A DNA stretch of 49,263 nucleotides, from positions 1 to 49,263 of the forward strand of contig CAZPHH010000030.1 in the NCBI GenBank assembly GCA_964586145.1, read 5' to 3'. The DNA is from JAFGJQ01 sp964586145 (GTDB lineage Bacteria; Planctomycetota; Phycisphaerae; UBA1845). This document shows, piece by piece, positions 33,513-44,477 of the stretch. Position numbers and translations under genes: made by a program. The notes beneath the pieces were generated by a model that saw only the letters and a program-made list of their open reading frames with translations, had not been told where the DNA came from and made no database searches. Positions within the stretch are counted from its first letter, which is position 1. Every line of letters begins with the position of its first letter.

Positions 33513-34394
33513 TCAGTGCAGCCGGTCCGACAGGCCGGCGCTCTGTGCGGCATGGTGGATGCGCTCGCGGAGGTGGCGCTGGTACCGGCGGCGGACGCTC
33601 GGATCAAACAGCAGGCGGCGATAATGCTCGTACAGGTCGGGGCAGTGGTTCCGAAGCGCGTCCTGCAACGCGGGCCAGACGCGGGGCCGGGCGTTCAGCC
33701 CGTCGGTCCAAATCCGAGCCACGCCCACTTCCGCGGCCCGGGCAAACAGGCCGGCCAGCGCCTCGTCCGTGTCGCTGATCTCCGGAAGAAGCGGACCGAA
33801 CATCACGGCGGTCCTCAAACCCGCCGCCCTGGCCTGCCGCAGGATCTCCCACCGATCCGATACGGATGACGCAAGAGGTTCCCAAACTCGAGCCCACGAT
33901 TCGTCCGGTGTTGTGATCGTGACCCCGACGCAGACGTCCTGGCCGACGAAGACGTCCAGGTCTTGCAGGACCAGTCGGCTCTTGGTGAGCACGTTGAGAC
34001 GGAAACCGGCTTGCAGGAGAAGTCGACAGCATTCCCGCGTGAGTCTGTACTCCGCCTCCACCGGCTGCCACCCGTCGCAGGCGCTGCAGGTGAACACGTC
34101 GCCGGGCTGAAGTCGGCGAAGCTGCCGGCGCAGCACGTCCACGGCGTTGATCCTGACGTCCACAAACTGCCCCCATTCTTCCGCATGGGGGTGGAATCGC
34201 TGCATGAAGCGGGCGTAGCAGTACCGGCACCCGTGCCGGCACCCGACGTAGCAATTGAACGAATAGTCACCGATGCCGCAACGGTTCAGAAGGCTCTTGC
34301 ACCGGATTTCCCGGACCGCCACGCCCTTCGAACGGTGTACCCGTCCAGGCTCCGGGTCGACATCGAAAAGTCCGGGCTGCGAATCGGGCGTCAT
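33513..34394 (-). CDS. Radical SAM protein, SPL-like / Rv2578c family
   Basis: The 293-residue protein has the radical SAM cluster motif CRHGCRYC (CX3CX2C) after NCYVG. It also has the family signature KSLLNRCGIGDYSFN, ARFMQRFHPHAEEWG, and LTKSRLVLQDLDVF. This group is annotated as spore photoproduct lyase-like or Rv2578c-like; the actual reaction is unknown in most members. It should use a 4Fe-4S cluster and S-adenosylmethionine to form a 5'-deoxyadenosyl radical. ATG 34394 (MTPDSQPGLFD) is preferred over the upstream frame to 34445. It is single on its strand, 137 bp from the next gene. Confidence 0.88.
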   Translation of the reverse strand: MTPDSQPGLFDVDPEPGRVHRSKGVAVREIRCKSLLNRCGIGDYSFNCYVGCRHGCRYCYARFMQRFHPHAEEWGQFVDVRINAVDVLRRQLRRLQPGDVFTCSACDGWQPVEAEYRLTRECCRLLLQAGFRLNVLTKSRLVLQDLDVFVGQDVCVGVTITTPDESWARVWEPLASSVSDRWEILRQARAAGLRTAVMFGPLLPEISDTDEALAGLFARAAEVGVARIWTDGLNARPRVWPALQDALRNHCPDLYEHYRRLLFDPSVRRRYQRHLRERIHHAAQSAGLSDRLH

Positions 34395-34531
34395 GATGGA
34401 TGATCGTAGCCGGTGCGGGGCGTTTGACCAGCCGGCGCAGCGCAAACGCCCGGCCGCGCCCCCGGACCGCCGGCAACGCGTTCACCCCCCACGGGGTTTT
34501 GTCGTTCCACCGGCACGGTTCCCCGTCCGGC

Positions 34532-34945
34532 CTATTCGTCCACCAGCGCCGACCGGATGATCCACGCCGACAGCCACGTCATCGTTCCGAACATCGTGAA
34601 CATGTACTGCCAGTCTTCCAGCGGGCGGATCGCATGCGCGACAACCACCCCGACAATCACAACCACGGCGCCGAAGAGCAGCGCCATGCCCGCGACCGGG
34701 AATCCGGACATGCCGGCAAGGTCTGGAAGCTTGCGCCAGAGTGCGTAGCCGATGGCCGTCCCCGGGGCCGCCAGGATCAACCCGGTGACGCCCATGACGG
34801 CCCAATGGGCCACGAGGAAGTTGAGGGCCGGGACGGCCAGCCAGACCAGTCCGGTCCAGATCGCCAGCGCAACGGCGGATCGAATCACCAGATGTCCCAG
34901 CGCTCTTCTCAGCCCGATGGCCGGTGTCCACTCCTGTTCCTGCAT
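34532..34945 (-). CDS. Small integral membrane protein, unknown function
   Basis: A 137-residue protein with four probable membrane helices: around residues 17-45 (VIRSAVALAIWTGLVWLAV), 46-66, 83-105 (GMALLFGAVVVIVGVVVA) and 112-133. Charged ends (MQEQEW; LVDE). No motif. AAGGGA lies 7 nt before the ATG. I do not recognise a family. Confidence 0.75.
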   Translation of the reverse strand: MQEQEWTPAIGLRRALGHLVIRSAVALAIWTGLVWLAVPALNFLVAHWAVMGVTGLILAAPGTAIGYALWRKLPDLAGMSGFPVAGMALLFGAVVVIVGVVVAHAIRPLEDWQYMFTMFGTMTWLSAWIIRSALVDE

Positions 34946-35370
34946 TGTCTGTCCCTTTGTGATGGGGGTGTCCCGGGTCGCCGCGTGATTGGCGTCGGCC
35001 CCACAGGGCCGACCCGCTGTGCCCGTTGGGCGGGAACTACGCTACCGCGCTCGATCGGCAGAAACCAGGGCAACGGCGTCTCGCCCCTCGGAATGGACGG
35101 GTCGCGCGTGCAATCCGCTCGCCCGATCTGAGCTCACCGCGCAAGCGGTCCCGTCGGCGAACGGGACGGGCCGGCGGCGGCGAACACTGACTCGTGCGCG
35201 GTCGCGCATCCGGGCACGCGGGATGGTGTCGGACACGCAATGTCCCGCGCCCGTCGATACGCGCCCGTGGCGGCGTCCAGCGGGTGGAGGTTCTGCGGAC
35301 GGCCGAGATGAGCCGGCATCCCCGCATCGATATCCGCGGTTTGCCGCAGAGCCGCGGTTCCTGGCATCGT
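34946..35370. other. Intergenic region upstream of the small membrane protein
   Basis: 425 bases. A perfect 8-bp hairpin GTCGGCCC-CACA-GGGCCGAC lies at 34994-35013 and could end minus-strand transcription from the SGNH gene. No supported gene: the open frames here are GC-skew shadows without signals. Confidence 0.4.
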
Positions 35371-36585
35371 TCACGGCGAAAGGAAGAAAATGGGAAACGG
35401 GGCGAGTGCATGCCGCGGCGTCTCGTGCGGGGCCGGATTCTGCACCCGCTTCGCCACCTCCCGGAAGCGCGAGTCGGCCAACAGCGTTTCGGCGATCACC
35501 TCGGCCACTCGGGCCCGTCCCTCGTCGGTCAGATGGACCTGGTCGCGGAGATGCTCCAGATCGTGCGGCACCGCCGCATAGGCATCGACGAATACGGCCC
35601 CGGTGCGTTCGGCTACGTCTTGCAGCACAGCGTTCATCTGCAGCCACGTCGCGCAGATGACGGGAAACGTCATGCCGGCGAGCTCACAACGCAGTTTCAA
35701 CCGGTATTCCTTGCGATCGGCGTTCTCGGGAACGGCGATGGTGGCCTGCGTTACGAGCACCGGCAACACATCGTCGTGCTGCGCAAAGGACACGATGTCC
35801 TCAAAGTTCCGGCGCGACCAGGTCAGGGCCGTCGCCGACGCGGGCTGCGCGGCGCCGGCCCCCTCACGCTCGAGAGACGTGTAGACGTCCTCGACGATCT
35901 CCGCCTGTCGGGCCGCGTACGCGCGGCCCGCGCGGCGCCCCAACTGCGTCCTTCGCAGAACCCTCTCCCACCACGGCTTGTCGCGAACGGTGCCGGCGGG
36001 CAGGAACGGCGAGCGACCCAGCAGACGAAATCGCTTGATGTCGTTCCAGGTGTGGTAACAGACGACCAAGTGCGGATGATAGGCGCGGCCGAGGTACAGA
36101 TAGTTGATTTTCGAGTCAAACGAGGTGAAACCCGGCAGGGCCAGGTTGACCACCTCGACGGGCGCCTCCAGCGAGGCGGCGAGCCGGGCCTCCAACTGCG
36201 CCGGCCACGTGGATCCTTCCTCCACCGTCTCGACGCCGAATGTTGAGGACCCACCGAGCGTCAGCACCCGCAACGTACCCGGGGCCGGGGCCCATTCGTA
36301 GTCGGGCCCCCGAAACCCGAGCCGGTTGATCCGGGCGTCGCACCCGGTGTGGGAATCGAACGTCTGCCGAGGACGACCCCGGCCGCGCACGTGGCCGTCC
36401 GGTATCCACTCCATGTACGCCTGCCCCCCGACGGGGGCCAACGCCCACAGCAGTCCCTCCGCGACACCCAGCCCCACGACCATCGCCAGTCCGAGCGTCG
36501 CCAGACGGAAGGCCCACCGGCGCGCTCTCCCCGCCGCAGGGGGATCGCCCGACTCAACCTTTGACGTGTTGCCGTCGGATGTCAT
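35371..36585 (-). CDS. Membrane-anchored SGNH/GDSL-type hydrolase
   Basis: The 404-residue product has one N-terminal membrane helix (RRWAFRLATLGLAMVVGLGVAEGLL, given in part) and then an SGNH esterase domain outside the cytoplasm. Block I is LGGSSTFGVE with the likely nucleophile Ser, the block III Asn is in TWNDIKR, and the Asp-His pair is in RDQVHLTDEGR. Such enzymes de-esterify polysaccharides or lipids; the substrate is not evident. It lies 112 bp downstream of lspA on the same strand. A GTG at 36603 is an alternative start. Confidence 0.87.
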   Translation of the reverse strand: MTSDGNTSKVESGDPPAAGRARRWAFRLATLGLAMVVGLGVAEGLLWALAPVGGQAYMEWIPDGHVRGRGRPRQTFDSHTGCDARINRLGFRGPDYEWAPAPGTLRVLTLGGSSTFGVETVEEGSTWPAQLEARLAASLEAPVEVVNLALPGFTSFDSKINYLYLGRAYHPHLVVCYHTWNDIKRFRLLGRSPFLPAGTVRDKPWWERVLRRTQLGRRAGRAYAARQAEIVEDVYTSLEREGAGAAQPASATALTWSRRNFEDIVSFAQHDDVLPVLVTQATIAVPENADRKEYRLKLRCELAGMTFPVICATWLQMNAVLQDVAERTGAVFVDAYAAVPHDLEHLRDQVHLTDEGRARVAEVIAETLLADSRFREVAKRVQNPAPHETPRHALAPFPIFFLSP

Positions 36586-36696
36586 CACAAGTCCCGACTT
36601 CACGGCCCTGCCGCCGACCCGGCCGCATGCACCGCGTCAGTGTATCATTCCGGCGACAGAGCGTCGACACGTCAACACGAGCCTTCGCTTGTGCCG

Positions 36697-37455
36697 TCAC
36701 GCCTGGTCTACAACGGTGTCGGGGCGTGCGGCAGCGGACTTGCGATCGGACCAGAATTGAAGAAGCAGGGCGGCCACGCCGATCGTCAGGGCCACGTCGG
36801 CCACGTTGAAGACCCAGCGCCAGAAGTCGATGCCGAAAACGGGCTCAAACCGAAGGAAGTCACGCACCACGCCCTGGGTGCGGATGGAGAGGATTTCGCT
36901 CTGGGGGGTTTCGACGGGGTCGGCTTCGGTCCCCCAGGGCCGCAGCAGCACGGGGTCTGCGTTCCGGTCCCCGACCACCGCTGCAATTTCCTGAGCACGC
37001 GATTGCCGGAACGTGACGACGTCGGCCGTGCACCAGGTGCGGTCGTACAGGTTGCCCAGGGCCCCCGCCAGAATGAAGCCCAGCGCCACGTGCATCACCC
37101 ACTGGCGCCGAGAGCTGCTGGCGAACAGGTACAGCACAAACAGAAGGGCCAGCAACGAGGCCGCGATGAACAACGCGGACATCCCCTGCCCCAGCCCGAA
37201 CAACGCCCCCGCGTTCAGCGACCGCTGCAGCGAAATCCGTCCGAACAGAAGCGTGGGCGGGTCCGGGTCCGCCACCGGGAGCGCACCCATCGCCCACGCC
37301 TTGCTCCACAGGTCCAGCGCCAGCACCACGAAGGCCAGGCTCCACAGCAGCAGATGGGGCTTCCAGAAGCGGACGGCACTGTCGGCGGGCAGGTGGAACG
37401 GTCCGGCTTGCGAGGCCGTTCGTCGGTCCGAATGGAGTTTGGGGTCTGGCGCCAT
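36697..37455 (-). CDS. lspA: Lipoprotein signal peptidase with long insertion
   Basis: LspA is an aspartyl protease of the cytoplasmic membrane that removes signal peptides from prolipoproteins such as those at 5917 and 40160. The 252-residue protein has the expected helices and both catalytic Asp: Asp138 in GALGNLYDRT and Asp220 in VFNVADVALTIG. In E. coli or B. subtilis the two Asp are about 27 residues apart; here they are 82 apart. The difference is a loop of about 55 residues (142-210) that should lie on the outer face. It is 43 bp downstream of the DksA-like gene and probably cotranscribed with it. Confidence 0.94.
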   Translation of the reverse strand: MAPDPKLHSDRRTASQAGPFHLPADSAVRFWKPHLLLWSLAFVVLALDLWSKAWAMGALPVADPDPPTLLFGRISLQRSLNAGALFGLGQGMSALFIAASLLALLFVLYLFASSSRRQWVMHVALGFILAGALGNLYDRTWCTADVVTFRQSRAQEIAAVVGDRNADPVLLRPWGTEADPVETPQSEILSIRTQGVVRDFLRFEPVFGIDFWRWVFNVADVALTIGVAALLLQFWSDRKSAAARPDTVVDQA

Positions 37456-37498
37456 CGATCTCGTGCAGGTCCAGGCCTTTCCGATATGCCATTCGGGG

Positions 37499-38263
37499 CT
37501 ACTGCACCCGACCGCTCTCCCTCGCCCGGGCGTACTCGATGCAGTACTTCGCCCAGGGCTTGGCCCGAAGCCGCTCCGGAGTGATGGGCGTGTGCGTGGC
37601 CAGGCAGACGCCGTAGGTGCCGTCCTCGATCCGAGCCAGGGCCTCGTCGATCTCTCGCAGAAGCTTCCGCTCGTTGTCGATCAGTCCGAGTGTGAACTCC
37701 TGCTCCCAGTTGTCAGAGCCCAGGTCGGCCATATGGATGGGCATGGCCGACAGGTCGCCGGAGGCGTCCCGCCGATTCCGGCCAAGAGCCTCATCCGTCA
37801 AATTGCCCACGTTCCCGACCAACTCACGCCGCTTTGCCAGCAACAGCTCTCTGAATTCCCTCAGTTCCTTGCGGCTGAGCTTCGTCTTGGGCAGCTTGCG
37901 CCCGTCCTCCACCACGGTGAAGCCCTCGCCGTGGGCGGCCACCAGGGCCCGGGAAAGCGGCGATGTTCGAGGTTTGGACTTGGCCTTCCGCGAATGTCCG
38001 TCATTCGGCGATCCGGACGAGCGCACCGCCGGCTTGGCGGTCTTGGCGACGTTCGCCCCGGTCGGGCGGGTGCCGGTTCGCGGCGCCGGATTGCCCCGGG
38101 CGGCCGGCTTGCCCGACTTCTTGTCCGGCTTCGCCTGGACCTTCACTTTCGGTGCGGATTTTCCCTTGCCCGCAGGCTTCCCCGGCGACTTGCCGGACGT
38201 GGAGCCCGATGCGGCCTTCCGCGTGGACCCGGGCTTGGTTTTGGCCTTCTTCGGGGTTGCCAC
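37499..38263 (-). CDS. DksA/TraR-like protein with Lys/Ala/Pro-rich tail and degenerate zinc finger
   Basis: A 254-residue protein. Residues 1-110 are a basic low-complexity tail (ATPKKAKTKPG, GKSPGKPAGKGKSAPK), histone H1-like in composition. Residues 115-254 are DksA/TraR-like: a helical region (SRKELREFRELLLAKRREL) and IEDGTYGVCLATHTPITPERLRAKPWAKYCIEYAR in short blocks. Each CxxC of the usual zinc finger is reduced to one Cys (CLAT, CIEY). The start is GTG at 38263, since GGAGG lies 7 nt before it; the frame opens further to 38287. DksA proteins bind RNA polymerase through the secondary channel; whether this one does is uncertain. It is next to lspA. Confidence 0.87.
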   Translation of the reverse strand: MATPKKAKTKPGSTRKAASGSTSGKSPGKPAGKGKSAPKVKVQAKPDKKSGKPAARGNPAPRTGTRPTGANVAKTAKPAVRSSGSPNDGHSRKAKSKPRTSPLSRALVAAHGEGFTVVEDGRKLPKTKLSRKELREFRELLLAKRRELVGNVGNLTDEALGRNRRDASGDLSAMPIHMADLGSDNWEQEFTLGLIDNERKLLREIDEALARIEDGTYGVCLATHTPITPERLRAKPWAKYCIEYARARESGRVQ

Positions 38264-38351
38264 GAGGACCTCCGGCTGCACTCGCACGGCTCATCTAAGT
38301 CCTTACCAGCCAAGGACAAAGACGTTACCGTAACACCTCACTATACCGCGG

Positions 38352-40160
38352 TCAGGGGGGAGTGTCAAGCGTGGGTGGCGCTGTGCCGGCGGTACCGTCG
38401 CTCAGATAAACGTCGACACGCAAACGGCCCGTCACCGTCTGCGGAATCTGGAACAGCAGATCGCCGTTTGCGTCCCGCCCCGTCACCTCCAGGGCGTCTG
38501 AATCGAGGTATACCCAGCCGGTCAACCCGGCCGTCTCGCGGATCACGAACGCAGGGGAGTACAATGGCAGCTCGCTGCCGTTCAGTTCGACACTCACACG
38601 CCGACTCTCCGCAGCCAGCACGTGGCAACCTCGCTGCTCGTTGAAACCGTCCGCATTCGCGTCCCCGGTGTCGTCCAGGATCCGCCGGCCGGTCCCGATC
38701 GTGATCCGCTCGGTCGGAAAGGAGTAGTCCAACGAACGATTCGCCGGGTGCAACCCCGTTCCCGTCTCCGGCGGCCAGACGCACAGCAAGGCCGACCACT
38801 CGTCCGCGTCGTAGTGAACACGGCCGCCCGAAGCCACCACCGTCGCCCGCCCCGCCTCCGGCTCCTGGAAGAAATCCAGTTGCGGGGCCCGTCGCGCATC
38901 GTGCATGGTGAACAACAGGCTGGCACCGGTCACATCCGACGGGCGGATGCCGGCAAAGGATACGTGCCGCAGCCGACCCTCGTCCCGAAGCTGAGCGGGC
39001 GGGTGACTGAAGAACTCCAGATTGCCCCGGTCAGCCCGCGATACCGCCAGGCCGATGTCGTCCGGCCGCCAGTCCCCGCTGGCCGTCGTGCAATGCACAT
39101 GACAGTACACGCTTCCGCTCGGGTAGATCGTGTACGTCCAGCGTTGGAACGGGCCGTCCGCCGCAGTCTCAGAAGCGCCCCGCGGCGCGAAACGCCACTC
39201 CGTCTCCACCACCACCCGAACCGGCGAAACCTCAGACACCCGCTGGCGAGCCACCACGGTCTCGCCAAGCTCGACGAAATCCCCCGCGGACTCCGACCCC
39301 GGGCTGAACTCGTCCGCGGGCATCACCACGGGGCTGGGCCCGAGAATCGTGTTCGCCACCAGGTTGTTCAGCCGGTTCGGATCGGTGGCCAGATCGTGCC
39401 ATTGGAGGATCTGCCCACCCCCGAACCCCAGCTCAAACCGACCGGCCGCACCGACCGACCACCGCCGACCCCGTCGGCGGACGAACATCTCGCCATCCGG
39501 TCCGTCGCTACGACCGAACAGGTCCGCCGTGTTGTTCGCGAGAATGACGTCGTCCAGCACCCACTCCACCGGCTCGGTCGCCGAGGGTGCCGACCAGCGG
39601 ATCTCGGTGATGTCGTCCAGCGGCAGGTGTTCGGCCACTTCCCCGAGATCCAGCCGCACCAGGTTCCAGCCCGACCGCAAAGGCAGCAGGGCCTGAACGA
39701 CACCGTGCCGCCCGTCGCTTTCCGCTGCGATCCCAACTTCGAGTTCGAAGCCGCCCGGCGGGGCGTGGACGTGCATGATCAGCAGGTCATACTCGCGCCA
39801 GTCGCGTTTGAGGTACCAATGCGTGACGTTCGCATTGCTGGCCACCAGAACGTCGTCCGGACCCCCCAATCCGACGGTCAGCCCGCGCGATCCTGTCGGT
39901 TCCCAGCCGCGACCCGCATCGACGCGAAGGCGGCCCTGTCGCGACGGTGCGGTCAGCCGGAACAACTCGGTGTGGTTCTCTCGCTCGAAGTCGGCAATGA
40001 CCGCAAACCGCCCCGACGACAAGTCCGGATAGCTGGACCGCAGGCGATCCGCCTGCGCCGTCGGGTCCCAATCCCGAGGGCCTGGTGACACACACCCCAG
40101 ACCCGACGCCAGGACAACCGCCAGGACCACGCCCCCCCGGCAGACCGAGGAGGGATTCAC
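38352..40160 (-). CDS. Putative lipoprotein with sugar-binding-like beta domains
   Basis: A 602-residue protein. The signal peptide GVVLAVVLASGLGC ends in a lipobox Cys. I chose GTG at 40160 because the frame above it (to 40310) runs into the tRNA-Leu gene. The mature protein is beta-rich. Residues 40-190 look like a carbohydrate-binding-type sandwich (FAVIADFERENHTELFRL; WYLKRDWREYDLLIMHVHAPP; WNLVRLDLGEVAEHLP). The remainder (RWSVGAAGRFELGFGG onward) has the look of a surface polysaccharide-associated protein with calcium-loop-like DANADGFNE and RDANGDLLF. No catalytic motif is evident. I cannot name the family. Confidence 0.8.
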   Translation of the reverse strand: MNPSSVCRGGVVLAVVLASGLGCVSPGPRDWDPTAQADRLRSSYPDLSSGRFAVIADFERENHTELFRLTAPSRQGRLRVDAGRGWEPTGSRGLTVGLGGPDDVLVASNANVTHWYLKRDWREYDLLIMHVHAPPGGFELEVGIAAESDGRHGVVQALLPLRSGWNLVRLDLGEVAEHLPLDDITEIRWSAPSATEPVEWVLDDVILANNTADLFGRSDGPDGEMFVRRRGRRWSVGAAGRFELGFGGGQILQWHDLATDPNRLNNLVANTILGPSPVVMPADEFSPGSESAGDFVELGETVVARQRVSEVSPVRVVVETEWRFAPRGASETAADGPFQRWTYTIYPSGSVYCHVHCTTASGDWRPDDIGLAVSRADRGNLEFFSHPPAQLRDEGRLRHVSFAGIRPSDVTGASLLFTMHDARRAPQLDFFQEPEAGRATVVASGGRVHYDADEWSALLCVWPPETGTGLHPANRSLDYSFPTERITIGTGRRILDDTGDANADGFNEQRGCHVLAAESRRVSVELNGSELPLYSPAFVIRETAGLTGWVYLDSDALEVTGRDANGDLLFQIPQTVTGRLRVDVYLSDGTAGTAPPTLDTPP

Positions 40161-40283
40161 GACGCGCTGGACTGACGATCGACGGGGTGGGAACAACACG
40201 ACAGGGTTCCGAGGCGATCCACGCAGCCTCCCGGACCCGCCCGCCAACCGCGACTCCGGGAGCACACGCAGACCCATTTCCAC

Positions 40284-40367
40284 TGCCCGGGACTGGAGTC
40301 GAACCAGCACGCCCTTTCGGGCACATGGCCCTCAACCATGCGCGTCTGCCAATTCCGCCACCCGGGC
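40284..40367 (-). tRNA. tRNA-Leu (anticodon GAG)
   Basis: An 84-nt cloverleaf. The acceptor is GCCCGGG/CCCGGGC, the anticodon stem CATGG/CCATG closes loop TTGAGGG giving GAG, a long class II variable arm follows (GTGCCCGAAAGGGCGT region), and the T arm is CTGG-TTCGACT-CCAG. The discriminator is A. CCA is not encoded. Confidence 0.97.
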
Positions 40368-40469
40368 ATCGGCTTGCCGGAAACCGGGGCTCGGCCGCAG
40401 CGGATCCGAACGGACCTGCCCCAGCACCGCGCCGCCTCCGACCGTTTTCCACATTTCCTGCGGGCGAGC

Positions 40470-40498
40470 AGCATACTGCCCCCCTCCGCAATAGGCAA
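40470..40498 (-). promoter_or_regulatory. Candidate promoter of tRNA-Leu
   Basis: On the minus strand TTGCCT (40498-40493) is followed after 17 bp by TATGCT (40475-40470), about 100 nt upstream of the tRNA 5' end. Confidence 0.5.
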
Positions 40499-40652
40499 GC
40501 AAACCGCGCCTTGCCCGCGCCGTCCCCGCGCACGCACCACCTTGCCCGGGGGGCGCAAACGCTGCAATCACACGTTCTTGGGGTCAATGCGGCCCCTCCA
40601 AACTGCCGATAGAGTCAGCAAACGAGGCCATCGCCCTCGGGTGGTGGCCTCC

Positions 40653-40681
40653 TTGATGGTCCGATAGGCCAGGGCTACAAT
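40653..40681 (+). promoter_or_regulatory. Sigma-70 promoter of clpC
   Basis: TTGATG at 40653-40658, 17-bp spacer, TACAAT at 40676-40681. The predicted leader is about 200 nt. Confidence 0.6.
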
Positions 40682-40885
40682 CCGGTGCGGCTGCTGTGCG
40701 TGGGTATCCAATCGTGACAGTTCGATCGGAGCGGGCCTCCGTCTGCCACCCTGGTGCCACCGTAGGAGGTGCATCCCAGTGGTCGGGGTGGCGTCGTCGA
40801 TGGTGTCGCGGCCCCGTCGGCTCGGTCCCGCAGCAGGCAACCAACGCCGTCGACCGGCAAGGTCGGCTAACGGAGGAAATCGGGC

Positions 40886-43411
<2,526 letters not shown>

Positions 43412-43500
43412 CCGGCGTACGTCCATCCCGAATCCAATCGCGGCGCTGCGGCGAAGAACCTCCCGCGGCGCCGCGTTCCGTATGCTGCCACCTCCGCCGT

Positions 43501-43593
43501 GGGACCGGCCTTCTGTGTGAAACCGGCTTTCTGTGTGGGACCGGCTTTCTGTGTGGGACCGGCCCTCTGTGTGGGACCGGCTTTCCAGCCGGT
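43501..43593. repeat. 18-bp tandem repeat array ending in a palindrome
   Basis: Four 18-bp units of the form GGGACCGGCTTTCTGTGT (with one to three changes each) occupy 43501-43572. The fifth begins the same way but completes a hairpin, ACCGGCTTTCCAGCCGGT at 43576-43593. The array therefore looks like repeated copies of one arm of the CCGGCT...AGCCGG palindrome family. It lies downstream of clpC and opposes the 43683 gene. Confidence 0.85.
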
Positions 43594-43682
43594 CTTCGGC
43601 GCGCCGGCATCCTTACCGTTGGCCGATGCCTCCTCCGTCGGTCGTGTCAGAACAACATTCCGTCCCGGGGCGATCGATTGGG

Positions 43683-43910
43683 CTACCCGCCTCGAAAGAC
43701 TTGGGGCGTACCATCATCGTCCACGCGTACCGTGAAGAGAGTGTCTCCACCCAGCGTCAGACCCGGCGTCTTGTGCTTGAAGACAACGAACCAACCCTGG
43801 TCCGCACGTGACGCCCGGTACGCGTAGTCCGCTATGTTGTACCCGTTCTCTCGAGCGACTTCCTTGGCTCGCACGATGACTGCTTCTTCGTGCGCTGCTA
43901 CGTCGCTCAT
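43683..43910 (-). CDS. Hypothetical 75-residue protein
   Basis: A small alpha-beta protein. A helix at 5-22 (AAHEEAVIVRAKEVAREN) is followed by strands GWFVVFKHK and DTLFTVRVDDDGTPQVFRGG. This helix plus antiparallel strands ending in a Gly-Gly turn resembles PepSY-like or NTF2-like small domains, but I cannot assign it. It lies 43 bp downstream of tatA on the same strand and may be cotranscribed. There is no clear ribosome binding site. Confidence 0.6.
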   Translation of the reverse strand: MSDVAAHEEAVIVRAKEVARENGYNIADYAYRASRADQGWFVVFKHKTPGLTLGGDTLFTVRVDDDGTPQVFRGG

Positions 43911-43953
43911 CGTGTCCGAGGCGGAAGCCTACGGACATGGCATCCTCAGACTC

Positions 43954-44283
43954 TCATTCCTGTGCATTTCGAACGGGCTTCTCGGCCCGGTCGCGGGTGG
44001 GGGGGGTCTCGACGGTCTGCGATGGCTGGCGCGGCGGAAGATTGCGGGGGCGATCGTCATCGGTGCTGGTCGAGGATTCGATCTCGTCGCGGGCTTCGCG
44101 GACGCCCTTCTTGAACTCCACGATGCTGCGACCGAGCGACCGGCCGACCTCGGGCAGCCGACGCCCGAACAGCAGCAGCCCCACGAAGGCAATGATCAGA
44201 ACCTCCGCCCAGCCAGGCATGCCAAACAGGACGGCCACCACGGGATGGGAGCCGACGGGAACGGTCAGCATGGTAGACAGCAT
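43954..44283 (-). CDS. tatA: Twin-arginine translocase subunit TatA
   Basis: TatA forms the pore-like part of the Tat system for folded proteins. The 109-residue product has the family core GWAEVLIIAFVGLLLFGRRLPEV, then the amphipathic helix GRSLGRSIVEFKKGVREARDEIE and a polar tail. The start at 44283 is supported by AGAGGA about 9 nt upstream. It gives an unusual N-terminal extension of about 35 residues before MPGWAEV, and a shorter product from that internal ATG cannot be excluded. TatB/TatC are not adjacent. The 75-residue gene follows. Confidence 0.92.
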   Translation of the reverse strand: MLSTMLTVPVGSHPVVAVLFGMPGWAEVLIIAFVGLLLFGRRLPEVGRSLGRSIVEFKKGVREARDEIESSTSTDDDRPRNLPPRQPSQTVETPPTRDRAEKPVRNAQE

Positions 44284-44477
44284 GAGAGTCAGTCCTCTTC
44301 GCTTCTCCCCCGGGGGCCAACAGGGCACGGCACCAGCCGAACGACCGCGGGCCTTGTTCGCAACTTCTTTTCGGCTACATAATTGTAATTCGTCCAGTGG
44401 GAGTGGTCAAAACCCGCCGGCAGACGTTCCAGGAGCGTTTTTCAGGTACGCCAAAGGCCGTTCGGAGGAACTGTCCC

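Larger units (their letters stand above)
40368..40885. other. Divergent control region, tRNA-Leu / clpC
   Basis: Holds the promoter of the tRNA gene on the minus strand (40470-40498) and that of clpC on the plus strand (40653-40681), both listed. The remaining sequence, including the 200-nt clpC leader, shows no CIRCE or CtsR-type inverted repeat that I can find. Confidence 0.5.

Noticed and set aside
34989..35660. Reading frames in and around the 34946-35370 gap
   Set aside because: Arg/Ala/Pro-rich shadows, partly overlapping the SGNH gene, without signals.
40161..40310. Longer N-terminus of the lipoprotein gene
   Set aside because: The extension overlaps the tRNA-Leu gene on the same strand and precedes a normal lipoprotein signal peptide.
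43501..43735. Small protein with GPAFCV repeats on the plus strand
   Set aside because: The reading frame merely translates the 18-bp DNA array; no ribosome binding site, and it runs antisense to the 43683 gene.
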